From: Clostridium paraputrificum
GTDB taxonomy: Bacteria; Bacillota; Clostridia; Clostridiales; Clostridiaceae
DNA: 64,000 nt
Direction: 5' to 3'
NCBI RefSeq assembly: GCF_900447045.1
Contig: NZ_UAWH01000014.1
Coordinates: 494,501-558,500 of the forward strand
Part shown: positions 17,660 to 26,685 of the stretch, piece after piece
How the letters are laid out: each line of letters opens with the position of its first letter
Numbering within the stretch: the stretch's first letter is position 1
Program-made: the position numbers and the translations under genes
The notes under the pieces: generated by a model
What the model was told of the DNA's origin: nothing
What the model saw: the letters and a program-made list of their open reading frames with translations, nothing else
The model's database searches: none

Positions 17660-18498
17660 TTAAATAATTCTTTAATTTTATCAAGATTTTCTATAGCCAT
17701 TTTATAGCCGTTATTATAACCCTCTCTTAATTTGTTAACATCTTTTTCGAAGCTTTCAATAGATTGTTCTAAAGTGGGTCTTATAATTACGGCTTTTCCT
17801 TGAGCTTCTAATTCCTCACAAAAACGAATAGTTTCATTATAATGATTATGTCTAGTTAATAAAGGTTCTTTTAAATTTGGATATTTCTTTCTAAATAGCT
17901 TTGAAACTATAATATTTCCTTTGCTAAGTTTTTTTCTGTATTCTTTTGGTCTTGTAAGCACTATTAAATGTTTTTCATTACCATCATCAATAGCTTTCTT
18001 TATTGGAACAGGGTCACATATCCCCCCATCATAGTAATAACTATTATTAATTTTAATTGCAGGAAAGAATAGTGGAATAGCACAAGTAGCTCTTAAAATT
18101 GAACATTTATCATCTAATTCTTTTCCATCAAAGTATTCAGTCTTACCAGTTATAGCATTGGTAACGCCAACTAATACTTTTCCTTCATATTTTTGATAAG
18201 TTTCCATATCAAAAGGAGATAGTTTACTTGGAATTTCTCCATAAACAAAATCTAATCCAAAAAGGCTTTTACATTTTAGAAAATTTCTTAGTCCCAAATA
18301 TCGTTTATCATTTCTATATGTTATAAGTATATCAAGGTTTCTTTTCCTTTGTTTTGATATATATGATACCCCATTTGTAATACCAGCAGAAACTCCTATA
18401 CAATAAGGAAACATAATATTATTATCTAATAAAGCATCCATTACTCCGGCACTAAATATAGGTCTAAAGGTACCACCTTCCAAAATTAAACTTGGCAT
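17656..18498 (-). CDS. Patatin-like phospholipase
   Basis: The 280-aa protein has the oxyanion loop EGGTFRPIFSAG, the nucleophile elbow GVSAG (Ser37) and the catalytic Asp in YYDGGICDP (Asp157). This is the Ser/Asp dyad of patatin-type lipid acyl hydrolases, as in Bacillus YjjU-like proteins. There is no signal peptide, so it is cytosolic. The + strand neighbour converges with a 4-bp overlap. The start follows AAGGAGGAG on the minus strand. Confidence 0.9.
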   Translation of the reverse strand: MPSLILEGGTFRPIFSAGVMDALLDNNIMFPYCIGVSAGITNGVSYISKQRKRNLDILITYRNDKRYLGLRNFLKCKSLFGLDFVYGEIPSKLSPFDMETYQKYEGKVLVGVTNAITGKTEYFDGKELDDKCSILRATCAIPLFFPAIKINNSYYYDGGICDPVPIKKAIDDGNEKHLIVLTRPKEYRKKLSKGNIIVSKLFRKKYPNLKEPLLTRHNHYNETIRFCEELEAQGKAVIIRPTLEQSIESFEKDVNKLREGYNNGYKMAIENLDKIKELFN

Positions 18499-18577
18499 AA
18501 CTCCTCCTTAAGTGTAAAAAAAATTCAATACAGGAATTATATACTTTTTTTAACAGTAAATCAATGCACGAACAAAA

Positions 18578-18610
18578 TAAAAGCTATCTAGGTAAACTAG
18601 ATAGCTTTAA
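18578..18610 (-). terminator. Terminator after CBM9-like gene
   Basis: AAAGCTATCTAG pairs with CTAGATAGCTTT around a short loop. On the minus strand the hairpin is followed by a T-rich tail. Confidence 0.75.
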
Positions 18611-18612
18611 AA

Positions 18613-19251
18613 TTATTCAAAAACTATTTCCTTAAAGAATTGAGGTACATGGAATGCAGGTTCTGGAACTGTGATATCTGCCCATGTTCCAAAGTGAGGA
18701 GTAGTTGTTTTGTCTCCACACTTAGTAAAGTTTCCTTTTATAATTTTACCTGATTTAGCTTCAAAACTTGGGAAAAAGGCCTTTATAAAGTCAAAAGGTA
18801 TTTTATATTCTATAGTCCAAGGTTTAAAGTTATCAAAGTCGTTAATATTTTTATCATTAACATCTGCTTTTATTTCAAAATAATTAGGGGTTATATAATC
18901 CATACAATGTCTTACTGGCGGTTTGTCATCTAATTGAAGTAAAAGGTTCCCCCTAGCAGTTATTTCAAAGTTAAAATATCTTTTATCTTTTTCAGGTTCA
19001 GGTAAGAAAAAGAATTCTACACAGCTATCATACCATGAAGGTCCATTAAATTCTTTAACTTCAATTCTAACTTTTTCTTCACAAGAGGTAAATTTAACTC
19101 TTATTTCTTCATTTGTGTAGCAAAGTTGAACTTTGGTTTTAGGCATATATCCAGTAGTGTCCCATGGATAGTTATTAATATTGATAGCTTCAATATTATC
19201 CCAAGTGCTTGAATCAAAATTTTCTGAATTAACCTTTTTTATAACGTACAT
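18613..19251 (-). CDS. Carbohydrate-binding family 9-like protein
   Basis: The 212-aa protein consists of one beta-rich domain. The stretches VQLCYTNEEIRVKF, DSCVEFFFLPEPEKDKRYFNFEI and WTIEYKIPF match the CBM9-like fold found at the ends of some glycosidases and as free proteins in clostridia. There is no signal peptide. The role of the free-standing form is unknown; it may bind sugars inside the cell. It is a single-gene unit upstream of a terminator. Confidence 0.75.
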   Translation of the reverse strand: MYVIKKVNSENFDSSTWDNIEAININNYPWDTTGYMPKTKVQLCYTNEEIRVKFTSCEEKVRIEVKEFNGPSWYDSCVEFFFLPEPEKDKRYFNFEITARGNLLLQLDDKPPVRHCMDYITPNYFEIKADVNDKNINDFDNFKPWTIEYKIPFDFIKAFFPSFEAKSGKIIKGNFTKCGDKTTTPHFGTWADITVPEPAFHVPQFFKEIVFE

Positions 19252-19359
19252 AAAAACAATCCCCCTAAAATCACCAAAATAAAATTGTATTATAAGGAAA
19301 TTATACCAATAAAATAAATATAATAATAGTGTTTATGTAAAGGTAAGTCAATTAATTGG

Positions 19360-19428
19360 TTAATAGTGAAAAGTTGAATGGATATTTAGTAACAAGATAT
19401 TGAAACCCTTATAACAATTCACTATTAA
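19360..19428 (-). repeat. Inverted repeat holding downstream repeat copy E
   Basis: TTAATAGTGAA (19360-19370) pairs with TTCACTATTAA (19418-19428). Between them, read on the minus strand, lies TAAATATCCATTCAACTTTT, which matches the right half of the repeats at 2261 and 16843. It is downstream of adenine deaminase in that gene's orientation, so it may also help end that transcript. Confidence 0.5.
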
Positions 19429-19436
19429 CACAAATC

Positions 19437-21164
19437 TTATTCTGCTGTATCTATAAAATTAAATTTCTTAACATCAAATATTCCTCTATCAGTAATCTTT
19501 ATATCTGGAATTACAGGTAAAGATAAAAATGAAAGAGTTAAGAATGGGTTAAAGTTTATTGTTGGAGCAATCTTTTTTATAGAATTATGAAGTCTTTCTA
19601 AATCATTCATTATTGAATCAATAGAGCGGTTAGTAATTAACCCGCCAATTTCTAGCTTTATAGAAGAAAGTACTTTACCATCTTCAACAACAATAATTCC
19701 TCCACCAATTTCTTTTAGTTTTTCAATTGCAAATAGCATGTCTGAATTATTTGTTCCAACTACTATTAGATTATGGGAATCATGAGCTATAGTAGTTGCA
19801 ATAGCTCCGCTTTTTAATTTCATTCCATTAATAACTCCAAGCCCTATATTTCCAGTTCCTTTATGACGCTCTATAACAGCAACTTTAAGTAGATCTTTTT
19901 CTATATCAGGAATAAATTTATCACTTAGAGAAGAAATAGGTTCTCTTAAATGTATTGTTTCTAGCTTGTTTGGAATTACTTTAATTACATTAATAATGGA
20001 TTTGTTACATAGTGTAATATCTAGCTTATCCTTTGAAAGAACCTTTATATTTAAACTATTTGTTGTTTCAATTTTAGGGGTAGGTATATTATTTTCAACA
20101 AGGATACCATTATCCACAACAAGTTGTCCATCTTTGTAAACTGATTGAATCTGGAAGTTTTCTAAATTATTTAGAATAATAAAATCTGCTCTATAGCCAG
20201 GAGCAATAGCGCCTAAGTCATTCAGTTTATAACATTCAGCAGAATTTAGTGATGCCATTTGAATAGCTGTTTCTGGATTTAAACCTGTCTTTATTGCATA
20301 TCTAATAGAACTATCAATAGAACCATTTAATATTAAGTCATCTATGTGTCTATCATCAGTACAGAAGCAAAGTCTTCGGCTATTTTTTATTGAAGCAATC
20401 TTTATTAATTCCTTCAAATTTTTAGCTACAGTACCTTCACGAATTAGTACATACATTCCACGTCTAATTCTATCAGTTACTTCCTTTTCCAGATGACATT
20501 CATGGTCAGTTCTTATATTTGCAGTACAATAAGCATTAAGAGTTTCTATATTTAATCCAGCACCGTGTCCATCTATTCTAAGATTAAGAATTTTAGCATC
20601 ATATAATTTATTAATCATATCTTCTTCACAATTAACTACAGAAGGGAAGTCCATAACTTCTGCTAACCCTAATACTCCATCACTAGAATAGAGTTTAGAT
20701 AGATCTTTACTTGTTAAAATTGCACCTGAATTCTCAAAAGAAGTTGCAGGTACGCAAGAAGGAAGCATAAAGAAAAAGTTAAAGGGTAGTCCTTCACTTA
20801 GTTTTAGCATAAGTTTTATACCATCTAATCCAAGAACGTTTGCTATTTCATGGGGATCGGCAATTAATGAAGTTACACCATGAAGAAGGGCAGCTTTGCA
20901 ATATTCAACTGGAGTGGTTAGGGAAGATTCAATATGAGCATGAGCATCTATTAAACCAGGGCATATATACTTGCCAGTACCATCGATAATTTCATTTCCA
21001 TGGTATTTTCCAATTCCAACAATATACCCATTTTTAATCCCTACATCTGAAATGAAGGTTTCTTGTCCAAAGACATCAATTATAGATATGTTTTTTATTA
21101 CTAAATCACAAGGGATACTTTTATTTGCCCCTTTTATTTGTTCAATAAAATTAAATTTGTTCAT
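19437..21164 (-). CDS. ade: Adenine deaminase
   Basis: The ATG at 21164, with AGAGGTGG upstream, gives 575 aa, a normal length for AdeC-type enzymes. Metal-binding DAHAHIESS, the motif ADPHEIANVLG, the DGHGAGL region and FCTDDRHIDDL are all present, as is the C-terminal IAHDSHN segment. The enzyme turns adenine into hypoxanthine and ammonia for purine salvage, using a binuclear metal centre. A purine riboswitch of the guanine-sensing type lies in the 5' leader at 21217-21284, so expression should respond to guanine or hypoxanthine. Confidence 0.95.
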   Translation of the reverse strand: MNKFNFIEQIKGANKSIPCDLVIKNISIIDVFGQETFISDVGIKNGYIVGIGKYHGNEIIDGTGKYICPGLIDAHAHIESSLTTPVEYCKAALLHGVTSLIADPHEIANVLGLDGIKLMLKLSEGLPFNFFFMLPSCVPATSFENSGAILTSKDLSKLYSSDGVLGLAEVMDFPSVVNCEEDMINKLYDAKILNLRIDGHGAGLNIETLNAYCTANIRTDHECHLEKEVTDRIRRGMYVLIREGTVAKNLKELIKIASIKNSRRLCFCTDDRHIDDLILNGSIDSSIRYAIKTGLNPETAIQMASLNSAECYKLNDLGAIAPGYRADFIILNNLENFQIQSVYKDGQLVVDNGILVENNIPTPKIETTNSLNIKVLSKDKLDITLCNKSIINVIKVIPNKLETIHLREPISSLSDKFIPDIEKDLLKVAVIERHKGTGNIGLGVINGMKLKSGAIATTIAHDSHNLIVVGTNNSDMLFAIEKLKEIGGGIIVVEDGKVLSSIKLEIGGLITNRSIDSIMNDLERLHNSIKKIAPTINFNPFLTLSFLSLPVIPDIKITDRGIFDVKKFNFIDTAE

Positions 21165-21216
21165 ATAATCCACCTCTATTAATTTTATTCAACCCATGAG
21201 GCATATATACTTAATT

Positions 21217-21284
21217 AGCCTAGTAATACTATTTACGGTAGTATTGTAGATACGCTCAAACCATATTATTGAGCTTATAGGTTG
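21217..21284 (-). promoter_or_regulatory. Purine riboswitch aptamer (guanine type) in ade leader
   Basis: Read on the minus strand, the stretch has all conserved parts of the purine aptamer. These are CCT-ATAA at P1, P2 GCTCAAT/TTTGAGC with loop AATATGG, J2/3 GTATCTAC, P3 AATACTA/TAGTATT with loop CCGTAAA, and J3/1 ACTA closing with AGG. The pyrimidine that sets specificity is C (ACTA, not ATTA), which predicts guanine or hypoxanthine. P1 is short with an A-C mismatch. There is no clear terminator downstream. GCCTC just after the aptamer can pair with the GAGGT of the ribosome binding site, and AGGC of P1 could compete for GCCT, so translational control is plausible. Confidence 0.88.
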
Positions 21285-21339
21285 ATATTGTTTCTGATTA
21301 TAACTACAGAGATGGATTATGTCAAAGGTAAAATTATAC

Positions 21340-22362
21340 TTATATTAATTTAATGCAAACAGGGGATGGGACCTCTATACTTCCAACATGATTAATTAAT
21401 CTACCAGTGTCTTCAGAAATTTCGAAAATAACCAAAGAGGAGGAATCTTGATTAGTAATAAGTATATATTTGCCGTCCTCGCTTATAGCAAAATCTCTAG
21501 GGCATGATCCAAAGGTAGGCTTATGCTCTACTAATGATAAGGATCCAGTTGCATTATCTATTTTAAAGCAAGCTATTGAGTTATTTCCTCTATCTGAAGT
21601 ATAAATAAATTTGCCATTTGGATGAATATGTATAGCAGCTCCAGATTTTACCCCAGTATATTTGTTTGGCAGTGTTGAAAGTATATTTATTAGCTTTAAA
21701 TACCCCTTATTATATTGAAATGAGGCTATTTCAGAAGATAATTCAGTTAAAACATAGATAAATTTACCATTTGGGTGAAATGCTAAATGTCTAGGTCCAC
21801 AACCTTTACTAAATTTTACTCTTAAATCTTCTCTTTCAATAAAATCATTTTCTTTAATCTCATAGAGATTAATATAATCTTGTCCTAGGTCTACTGTTAA
21901 AAGAAAGTTTTCATCTAGGTCAAGGTTGGCATAATGAATATGAGGGGTATTATTGGTGTGGGTTAATGTCTTTATGGGTTTACCTATTCTGTGATCATCT
22001 TCAATAGGATAGACATTAATTTTATTATGGTGATAGTTTGCAGTAAAAATTAAGCCCTGTTTATTAGAAAAATTAATATAGCAAGGTGGATTTTCTGTTT
22101 CAAGAACAGAATTTATTTTTTCAAGAGATAGGTTTTCTTTTATTTTGAAAGAAGTTACTCCTCCTAAATCATTATCTTTAGAAACTGAATATAAAATATT
22201 ATTTTCCTTATCTACAGCTAGATAAGATGGTTTTTCGATTTCATAAGCTAAAGCATGTGTTTTAAAAACTTTGTTTTCACAATCAAATTCAAAATTATAG
22301 ATTCCTCTACTGTCCGTATTTGTATAAGTTCCAATAAAACCTTTTAAAATAGTTTTATTCAT
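21340..22362 (-). CDS. Lactonase family beta-propeller protein (6-phosphogluconolactonase-like)
   Basis: I choose the ATG at 22362, which follows GGAGGTG, over an in-frame ATG 24 bases upstream. The 340-aa protein is a seven-bladed propeller with FIGTYTNTDSRGIY at the start and the repeated HPNGKFIYV / HPNGKFIYT blades. GCGPRHLAFHPNG is the hallmark of the Pgl/YkgB lactonase family. Members hydrolyse 6-phosphogluconolactone or carboxy-cis,cis-muconate lactone; the exact substrate is not shown here. It is transcribed on its own. Confidence 0.87.
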   Translation of the reverse strand: MNKTILKGFIGTYTNTDSRGIYNFEFDCENKVFKTHALAYEIEKPSYLAVDKENNILYSVSKDNDLGGVTSFKIKENLSLEKINSVLETENPPCYINFSNKQGLIFTANYHHNKINVYPIEDDHRIGKPIKTLTHTNNTPHIHYANLDLDENFLLTVDLGQDYINLYEIKENDFIEREDLRVKFSKGCGPRHLAFHPNGKFIYVLTELSSEIASFQYNKGYLKLINILSTLPNKYTGVKSGAAIHIHPNGKFIYTSDRGNNSIACFKIDNATGSLSLVEHKPTFGSCPRDFAISEDGKYILITNQDSSSLVIFEISEDTGRLINHVGSIEVPSPVCIKLI

Positions 22363-22493
22363 GCAATCACCTCCAAATATTTCCATATAATTATATCATA
22401 AAAGGAAATGATTTGTATAACCACTTCTTGGAAGATATAATAGTTTTATTATGGTAGTAATTATATCAAAGAAATAAAAAGGGGGATGACATT

Positions 22494-23417
22494 ATGCCAT
22501 TAAAAATTAATAGGGAGTTACCAGCATACAAAGTATTAAGTGGGGAAAATATATTTGTAATGAATGATGAAAGGGCAGAAACACAAGATATAAGACCATT
22601 AAAAATAGCAATTTTAAATTTAATGCCTAAGAAAATTCAAGCTGAGAATCAATTATTAAGATATTTGTCCAATACTCCATTGCAAGTGGAAATTAAGTTA
22701 CTACAAACTAAAAGTTATACATCTCACAACACGCCATTAGAGCATTTAAATAAGTTTTATAGCTATTTTGATGAGGTTGTAAATGAGAAGTTTGATGGAT
22801 TAATAATTACAGGTGCACCTGTTGAGCAGATGGAATTTCAAGATGTTGCATATTGGAATGAATTAAAGGAAATAATGGAGTGGAGTAAAAGCAACGTTTA
22901 TTCAACTTTACACATATGTTGGGGAGCTCAAGCAGGGTTATATTACCATTATGGAGTGCCAAAGTATCCATTAGAAAATAAGATGTTTGGGGTTTTTGCT
23001 CATAGGGTGTTAAAGGAAAATGTTGAATTAACAAGGGGGCTTGATGATACCTTTTTTGCACCACATTCAAGACATACAGAAATAAAGAGTAAGGATATAG
23101 AAAAGGTTAAGGAATTAGAAATACTTTCAGAATCTGATGATGCGGGAGTATTTATTGTTTCTACAAGTGACTATAGAAAGGTATTTATTACAGGACATTT
23201 AGAGTATGATAGAGAAACCCTAAAAGATGAATATTTTAGGGATAAAGAAAAGGGATTGGAAATTTGTATTCCTGAAAATTATTTTCCAAATGATGATACA
23301 ACTTTAGAGCCAGCGATGTCTTGGAGGGGCAGTGCCCATATAGTATTTGCAAATTGGTTAAATTATTGTGTATATCAAAATACACCATTTAATATTAATG
23401 ATATTAGAAATGATTAA
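22494..23417 (+). CDS. metA: Homoserine O-acetyltransferase (MetA/MetAA type)
   Basis: The 307-aa protein is a full-length MetA. Catalytic Cys142 lies in HICWGAQAG, and His235 and Glu237 in GHLEYDR. Residue 111 is Glu (APVEQMEF). In Bacillus cereus MetA, Glu at this position selects acetyl-CoA, whereas Gly selects succinyl-CoA, so acetyl transfer is predicted. The enzyme activates homoserine for methionine synthesis. The leader is about 100 bp and shows no S-box or T-box. The phosphatase gene follows after 12 bp. Confidence 0.95.
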   Translation: MPLKINRELPAYKVLSGENIFVMNDERAETQDIRPLKIAILNLMPKKIQAENQLLRYLSNTPLQVEIKLLQTKSYTSHNTPLEHLNKFYSYFDEVVNEKFDGLIITGAPVEQMEFQDVAYWNELKEIMEWSKSNVYSTLHICWGAQAGLYYHYGVPKYPLENKMFGVFAHRVLKENVELTRGLDDTFFAPHSRHTEIKSKDIEKVKELEILSESDDAGVFIVSTSDYRKVFITGHLEYDRETLKDEYFRDKEKGLEICIPENYFPNDDTTLEPAMSWRGSAHIVFANWLNYCVYQNTPFNINDIRND

Positions 23418-23429
23418 AGAGGAATAATT

Positions 23430-24431
23430 ATGAAGTATTTTGAAGAAGCAAAGTGCATACGATTAGCTAATAATAAATTGAAAATAACATGGGAGGAACC
23501 TAAAAATTCCCTTGTAAAAATATATTTAGAAAATGATGATGAGGAACTATTAATAGAAAGAATTGAGAATAGTAATGAGGTTATATTTACAGATCCAGAT
23601 AATAAAAGAAGATTATTATTTCTTTTAAAATCTGAGGGGTACAATTCTGAATTAGTTGGAGAAAAAATACTTCCCTTTGTAGGAGTACATCATTTTAGGG
23701 ATATAGGTGGATATAGAACTATAGATGGCAGAAGAGTTAAATGGAACACATTTTATAGGTCAGATAAATTATCAGATTTAACAGAAGAAGATATTGAATA
23801 TTTTAAAGCTTTAGGTATAAAAACAATCTTGGATTTAAGGTCTAAGGGCGAGGTGTTATCTTCACCTGATCCTTATATTGAAGGGCTTAAATATATAAAT
23901 ATTTCTGGTATGTCCGAGTTAGATAATAATAATGGAAACTTTGATATGATATCTATTTTTAATCAAAATTATTTAGAGCATTTTGATGGAAAGAAGTTTC
24001 TTATGAATGGATATAGAAGTGCTGTTTTTAATAATCTTGCTTATAAAGAATTAATAGATTGTATGGAAAATGAAGAAAGAATGCCTATTTTATTTCATTG
24101 TACTGCTGGAAAGGATAGAACTGGGTTTGCTTCTGCACTTATCTTATTAATTCTTGGAGTTCCAGAAGAAACTGTAATTAAGGATTATTTATTAAGTAAT
24201 GAATATAGAAAGAGTAAAAATGAAGAAATAGTTAAATCCATAAAAAAGTTATCTAATAATCCTAAACATTTTGAGCTATTAAATATGATGCTAGAAGTAA
24301 GAAGAGAATATATAGAAGCGTCATTTAAAGAAATACGGGATAAATATGAAAACATAGATAAGTACTTAGAGGTAGAGTATGGATTAAGTAAGACAAAGAG
24401 AAGAGAATTAAAGAAAAGATATCTTTATTAG
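23430..24431 (+). CDS. Tyrosine-protein phosphatase (Y_phosphatase3 type)
   Basis: The 333-aa protein has FRDIGGYRTIDGRRVKW around residue 90, typical of this family, and the active-site loop HCTAGKDRTG with Cys224 and Arg230. The first 80 residues look like a small beta domain with WEEPKNSLVKIYL. No signal peptide is present. Such enzymes remove phosphate from tyrosine, phosphoinositides or sugars. It is probably cotranscribed with metA (12 bp gap), though a functional link is not obvious. Confidence 0.87.
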   Translation: MKYFEEAKCIRLANNKLKITWEEPKNSLVKIYLENDDEELLIERIENSNEVIFTDPDNKRRLLFLLKSEGYNSELVGEKILPFVGVHHFRDIGGYRTIDGRRVKWNTFYRSDKLSDLTEEDIEYFKALGIKTILDLRSKGEVLSSPDPYIEGLKYINISGMSELDNNNGNFDMISIFNQNYLEHFDGKKFLMNGYRSAVFNNLAYKELIDCMENEERMPILFHCTAGKDRTGFASALILLILGVPEETVIKDYLLSNEYRKSKNEEIVKSIKKLSNNPKHFELLNMMLEVRREYIEASFKEIRDKYENIDKYLEVEYGLSKTKRRELKKRYLY

Positions 24432-24457
24432 AATATTGTTACAATAAAGAATAAAAT

Positions 24458-24486
24458 TTGACAAAATTAAATAAAAATATTATAAT
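24458..24486 (+). promoter_or_regulatory. Consensus sigma-A promoter for the SNF transporter
   Basis: TTGACA at 24458-24463 and TATAAT at 24481-24486 are separated by exactly 17 bp. Both hexamers are perfect. Confidence 0.85.
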
Positions 24487-24542
24487 TACTCCAATTTTTA
24501 ATATATAATTTGAATTATACTAAAGAAAATGGAGTGGATTAC

Positions 24543-25895
24543 GTGGAACAGAAGAGAGAAAAATTTTCATCTAGTCTTACTGTGTTTTTTGCTACCTTAA
24601 GTTCAGCTGTAGGTTTAGGTAATATATGGATGTTTCCGTATGTTGTAGGTCAAAATGGAGGAGCAGCTTTTATAATTGTTTACTTAGGGTGTGTATTATT
24701 GATTGGTTTACCAACATTAATAAGCGAATTTATAGTAGGTAGAGGAACAAGAAAAAATGTATGTGGAGCTATATCAAAAGTTACAGATAAGAGAAGGTTT
24801 AAATCAATAGGATATATAGCGGTATTATCAACATTTTGTATGCTATTTTTTTATACAGTAGTTGCAGGATGGGTGTATTCATATGTTTTTAAAGCCTTAT
24901 TTGGTGTACTTAAAGGAGTTACAGCAGAAGAGGCTGCACAAATTTTTAACAGTACAAGCTTAGGACCTATTTCGCCGATTATATGGCAGGTTATAGTTTT
25001 AGTAGTTGCAGGCTCTATATTAGGTATGGGAGTTAAAAGTGGTATAGAAAAGTTAACCAAAGTACTTATGCCAATATTAATGGGACTATTAATACTATGC
25101 GTATTAAGAAGTTTAACTCTTCCAGGTGCATATAGTGGTATAGAATTTTTATTAAAGCCAGATTTTTCTAAGGTAACAGTAAGTGTAATTTTATCAGCCT
25201 TAGGATTAGCTTTCTTTAAGTTGTCTGTAGGAACAGGTACTATGGTAACATACGGCAGTTATTTTACTGAAGATAATAATTTAATCGGAACAGCAGGAAA
25301 GGTTGCTATAGCTGATACTGGGGTATCATTGCTTGCAGGACTTGCTATTTTTCCAGCAGTTTTTTCTTTTGGACTAGCTCCAACTGAAGGACCAGGATTA
25401 TTATTTAATACCGTGCCATTAATATTTGCAAAAATGCCAGGAGGAAGTATTTTATCAATAATCTTCTTTGGATTAGCCGCTATGGCAGCAACTATGGCAA
25501 CTATATCTTTATTAGAGGTTCTTATAGCTTTATTTACTGAAGAACTGAAAATTTCAAGAAAAAAATCTATAATAATAAATATTTTAATTATTGTTTTAAT
25601 TGGTTCACTAGCTGCATTATCAGCTAATCCAGATGGAGTTTTAGCAAATATAAAGATTTTTGGGTTTACAATATTTGATTCATTAGACAAGTTTGTTTCT
25701 AACATATTATTGCCTATTAATGGGTTGCTAGTGATACTTCTTTTAGGATATGGGGTATCAAAAGATTTTATAATAGAGCAATTAACTAATAAAGGAAGAT
25801 TAAAAAATCAAAAAGTAGTTAGTTTGTTGACGTTTGTAATAAAGTATGTTACACCTATTCTAATATTAATAGTATTTGTTAAAAGTTTCGTTTAA
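24543..25895 (+). CDS. Sodium-dependent transporter (SNF / NSS family)
   Basis: A GTG start at 24543, 8 nt after GGAG, is preferred over the upstream in-frame TTG that lacks a ribosome binding site. The 450-aa protein has 11-12 membrane segments and the NSS core motif LSSAVGLGNIWMFPY in segment 1, which binds Na+ and the amino acid. GTGTMVTYGSY and the segment-8 region are also present. Bacterial relatives (MhsT, TnaT) carry Trp, Tyr or branched amino acids. It has its own perfect promoter and is followed by a terminator. Confidence 0.9.
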   Translation: MEQKREKFSSSLTVFFATLSSAVGLGNIWMFPYVVGQNGGAAFIIVYLGCVLLIGLPTLISEFIVGRGTRKNVCGAISKVTDKRRFKSIGYIAVLSTFCMLFFYTVVAGWVYSYVFKALFGVLKGVTAEEAAQIFNSTSLGPISPIIWQVIVLVVAGSILGMGVKSGIEKLTKVLMPILMGLLILCVLRSLTLPGAYSGIEFLLKPDFSKVTVSVILSALGLAFFKLSVGTGTMVTYGSYFTEDNNLIGTAGKVAIADTGVSLLAGLAIFPAVFSFGLAPTEGPGLLFNTVPLIFAKMPGGSILSIIFFGLAAMAATMATISLLEVLIALFTEELKISRKKSIIINILIIVLIGSLAALSANPDGVLANIKIFGFTIFDSLDKFVSNILLPINGLLVILLLGYGVSKDFIIEQLTNKGRLKNQKVVSLLTFVIKYVTPILILIVFVKSFV

Positions 25896-25920
25896 CAAAT
25901 GTGTAAGATATTGTATAATA

Positions 25921-25952
25921 AAGAAAAGTCCATAGTAGGACTTTTCTTTATT
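25921..25952 (+). terminator. Terminator after SNF transporter
   Basis: AAGAAAAGTCC pairs with GGACTTTTCTT around a 6-nt loop and is followed by a T-rich tail. Confidence 0.85.
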
Positions 25953-25983
25953 TATGCTTTATCGTGGAAGTAGGGGAGATAAA

Positions 25984-26679
25984 ATGGATTATAAGATATT
26001 AATTTGTGATGACGAAAAAGAAATATTAGAGTTAATAGAGCTATACTTAGGAAAAGAAGGGTATAGTGTGGTAAAAGCAAGTGATGGACAAGAAGCCATT
26101 GAAAAAGTAAAAAACGATACTAATTTTGATTTGGCAATTGTAGATATAATGATGCCTCGTGTAGATGGGTATAAGGTGATTAAAGAGATAAGAAAACTAT
26201 ACAATATACCAATAATAATGCTATCAGCCAAGAATCAAGATTCTGATAAAATATTGGGCCTAGATTTAGGTGCAGATGATTATATTACAAAACCATTTAA
26301 TCCTTTAGAATTAGTAGCTAGAGTTAATGCTCAGATAAGAAGGGTATATAAATTAAGCGCTAAACAGAATGCTTCTCCTAAGATAGTTATAGGAGATATA
26401 GAATTAGATACATATAATGTAAAACTTATAGTTAGAGGAAAAGAAGTAGAAGTAACATCTATAGAGTATGGAATATTAAAGTACTTGATGGAGAACGCAG
26501 GTAGAATATTAACAAAGAATCAAATTTTTGAAGCAGTGTGGAATGAAGCGTTCTTAAGTGGTGACAATACTATAATGGTGCATATTAGTAGACTTAGGGA
26601 TAAGATAGAGGAGGACTCTAGAAATCCTGTATATTTAAAGACTGTTAGGGGTCTTGGATATAAGTTCGAAAAAAGGTAG
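25984..26679 (+). CDS. Response regulator, OmpR/PhoB family
   Basis: The ATG at 25984 follows AGGGGAGAT. The 231-aa protein has a receiver domain with ICDDEK, phosphoacceptor Asp54 in VDIMMP, and the Lys of TKPF. A winged-helix DNA-binding domain follows, with VTSIEYGILKYLMENAGRILTK and the recognition helix region HISRLRDKIE. It lies 6 bp ahead of its kinase gene. The nearest transport gene is the SNF transporter upstream, but a terminator separates them, so the target is unknown. Confidence 0.93.
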   Translation: MDYKILICDDEKEILELIELYLGKEGYSVVKASDGQEAIEKVKNDTNFDLAIVDIMMPRVDGYKVIKEIRKLYNIPIIMLSAKNQDSDKILGLDLGADDYITKPFNPLELVARVNAQIRRVYKLSAKQNASPKIVIGDIELDTYNVKLIVRGKEVEVTSIEYGILKYLMENAGRILTKNQIFEAVWNEAFLSGDNTIMVHISRLRDKIEEDSRNPVYLKTVRGLGYKFEKR

Positions 26680-26685
26680 AGTACT

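Noticed and set aside
22387-22493. SAM riboswitch upstream of metA
   Set aside because: The leader is only about 100 bp, with no S-box core motifs and no terminator hairpin.
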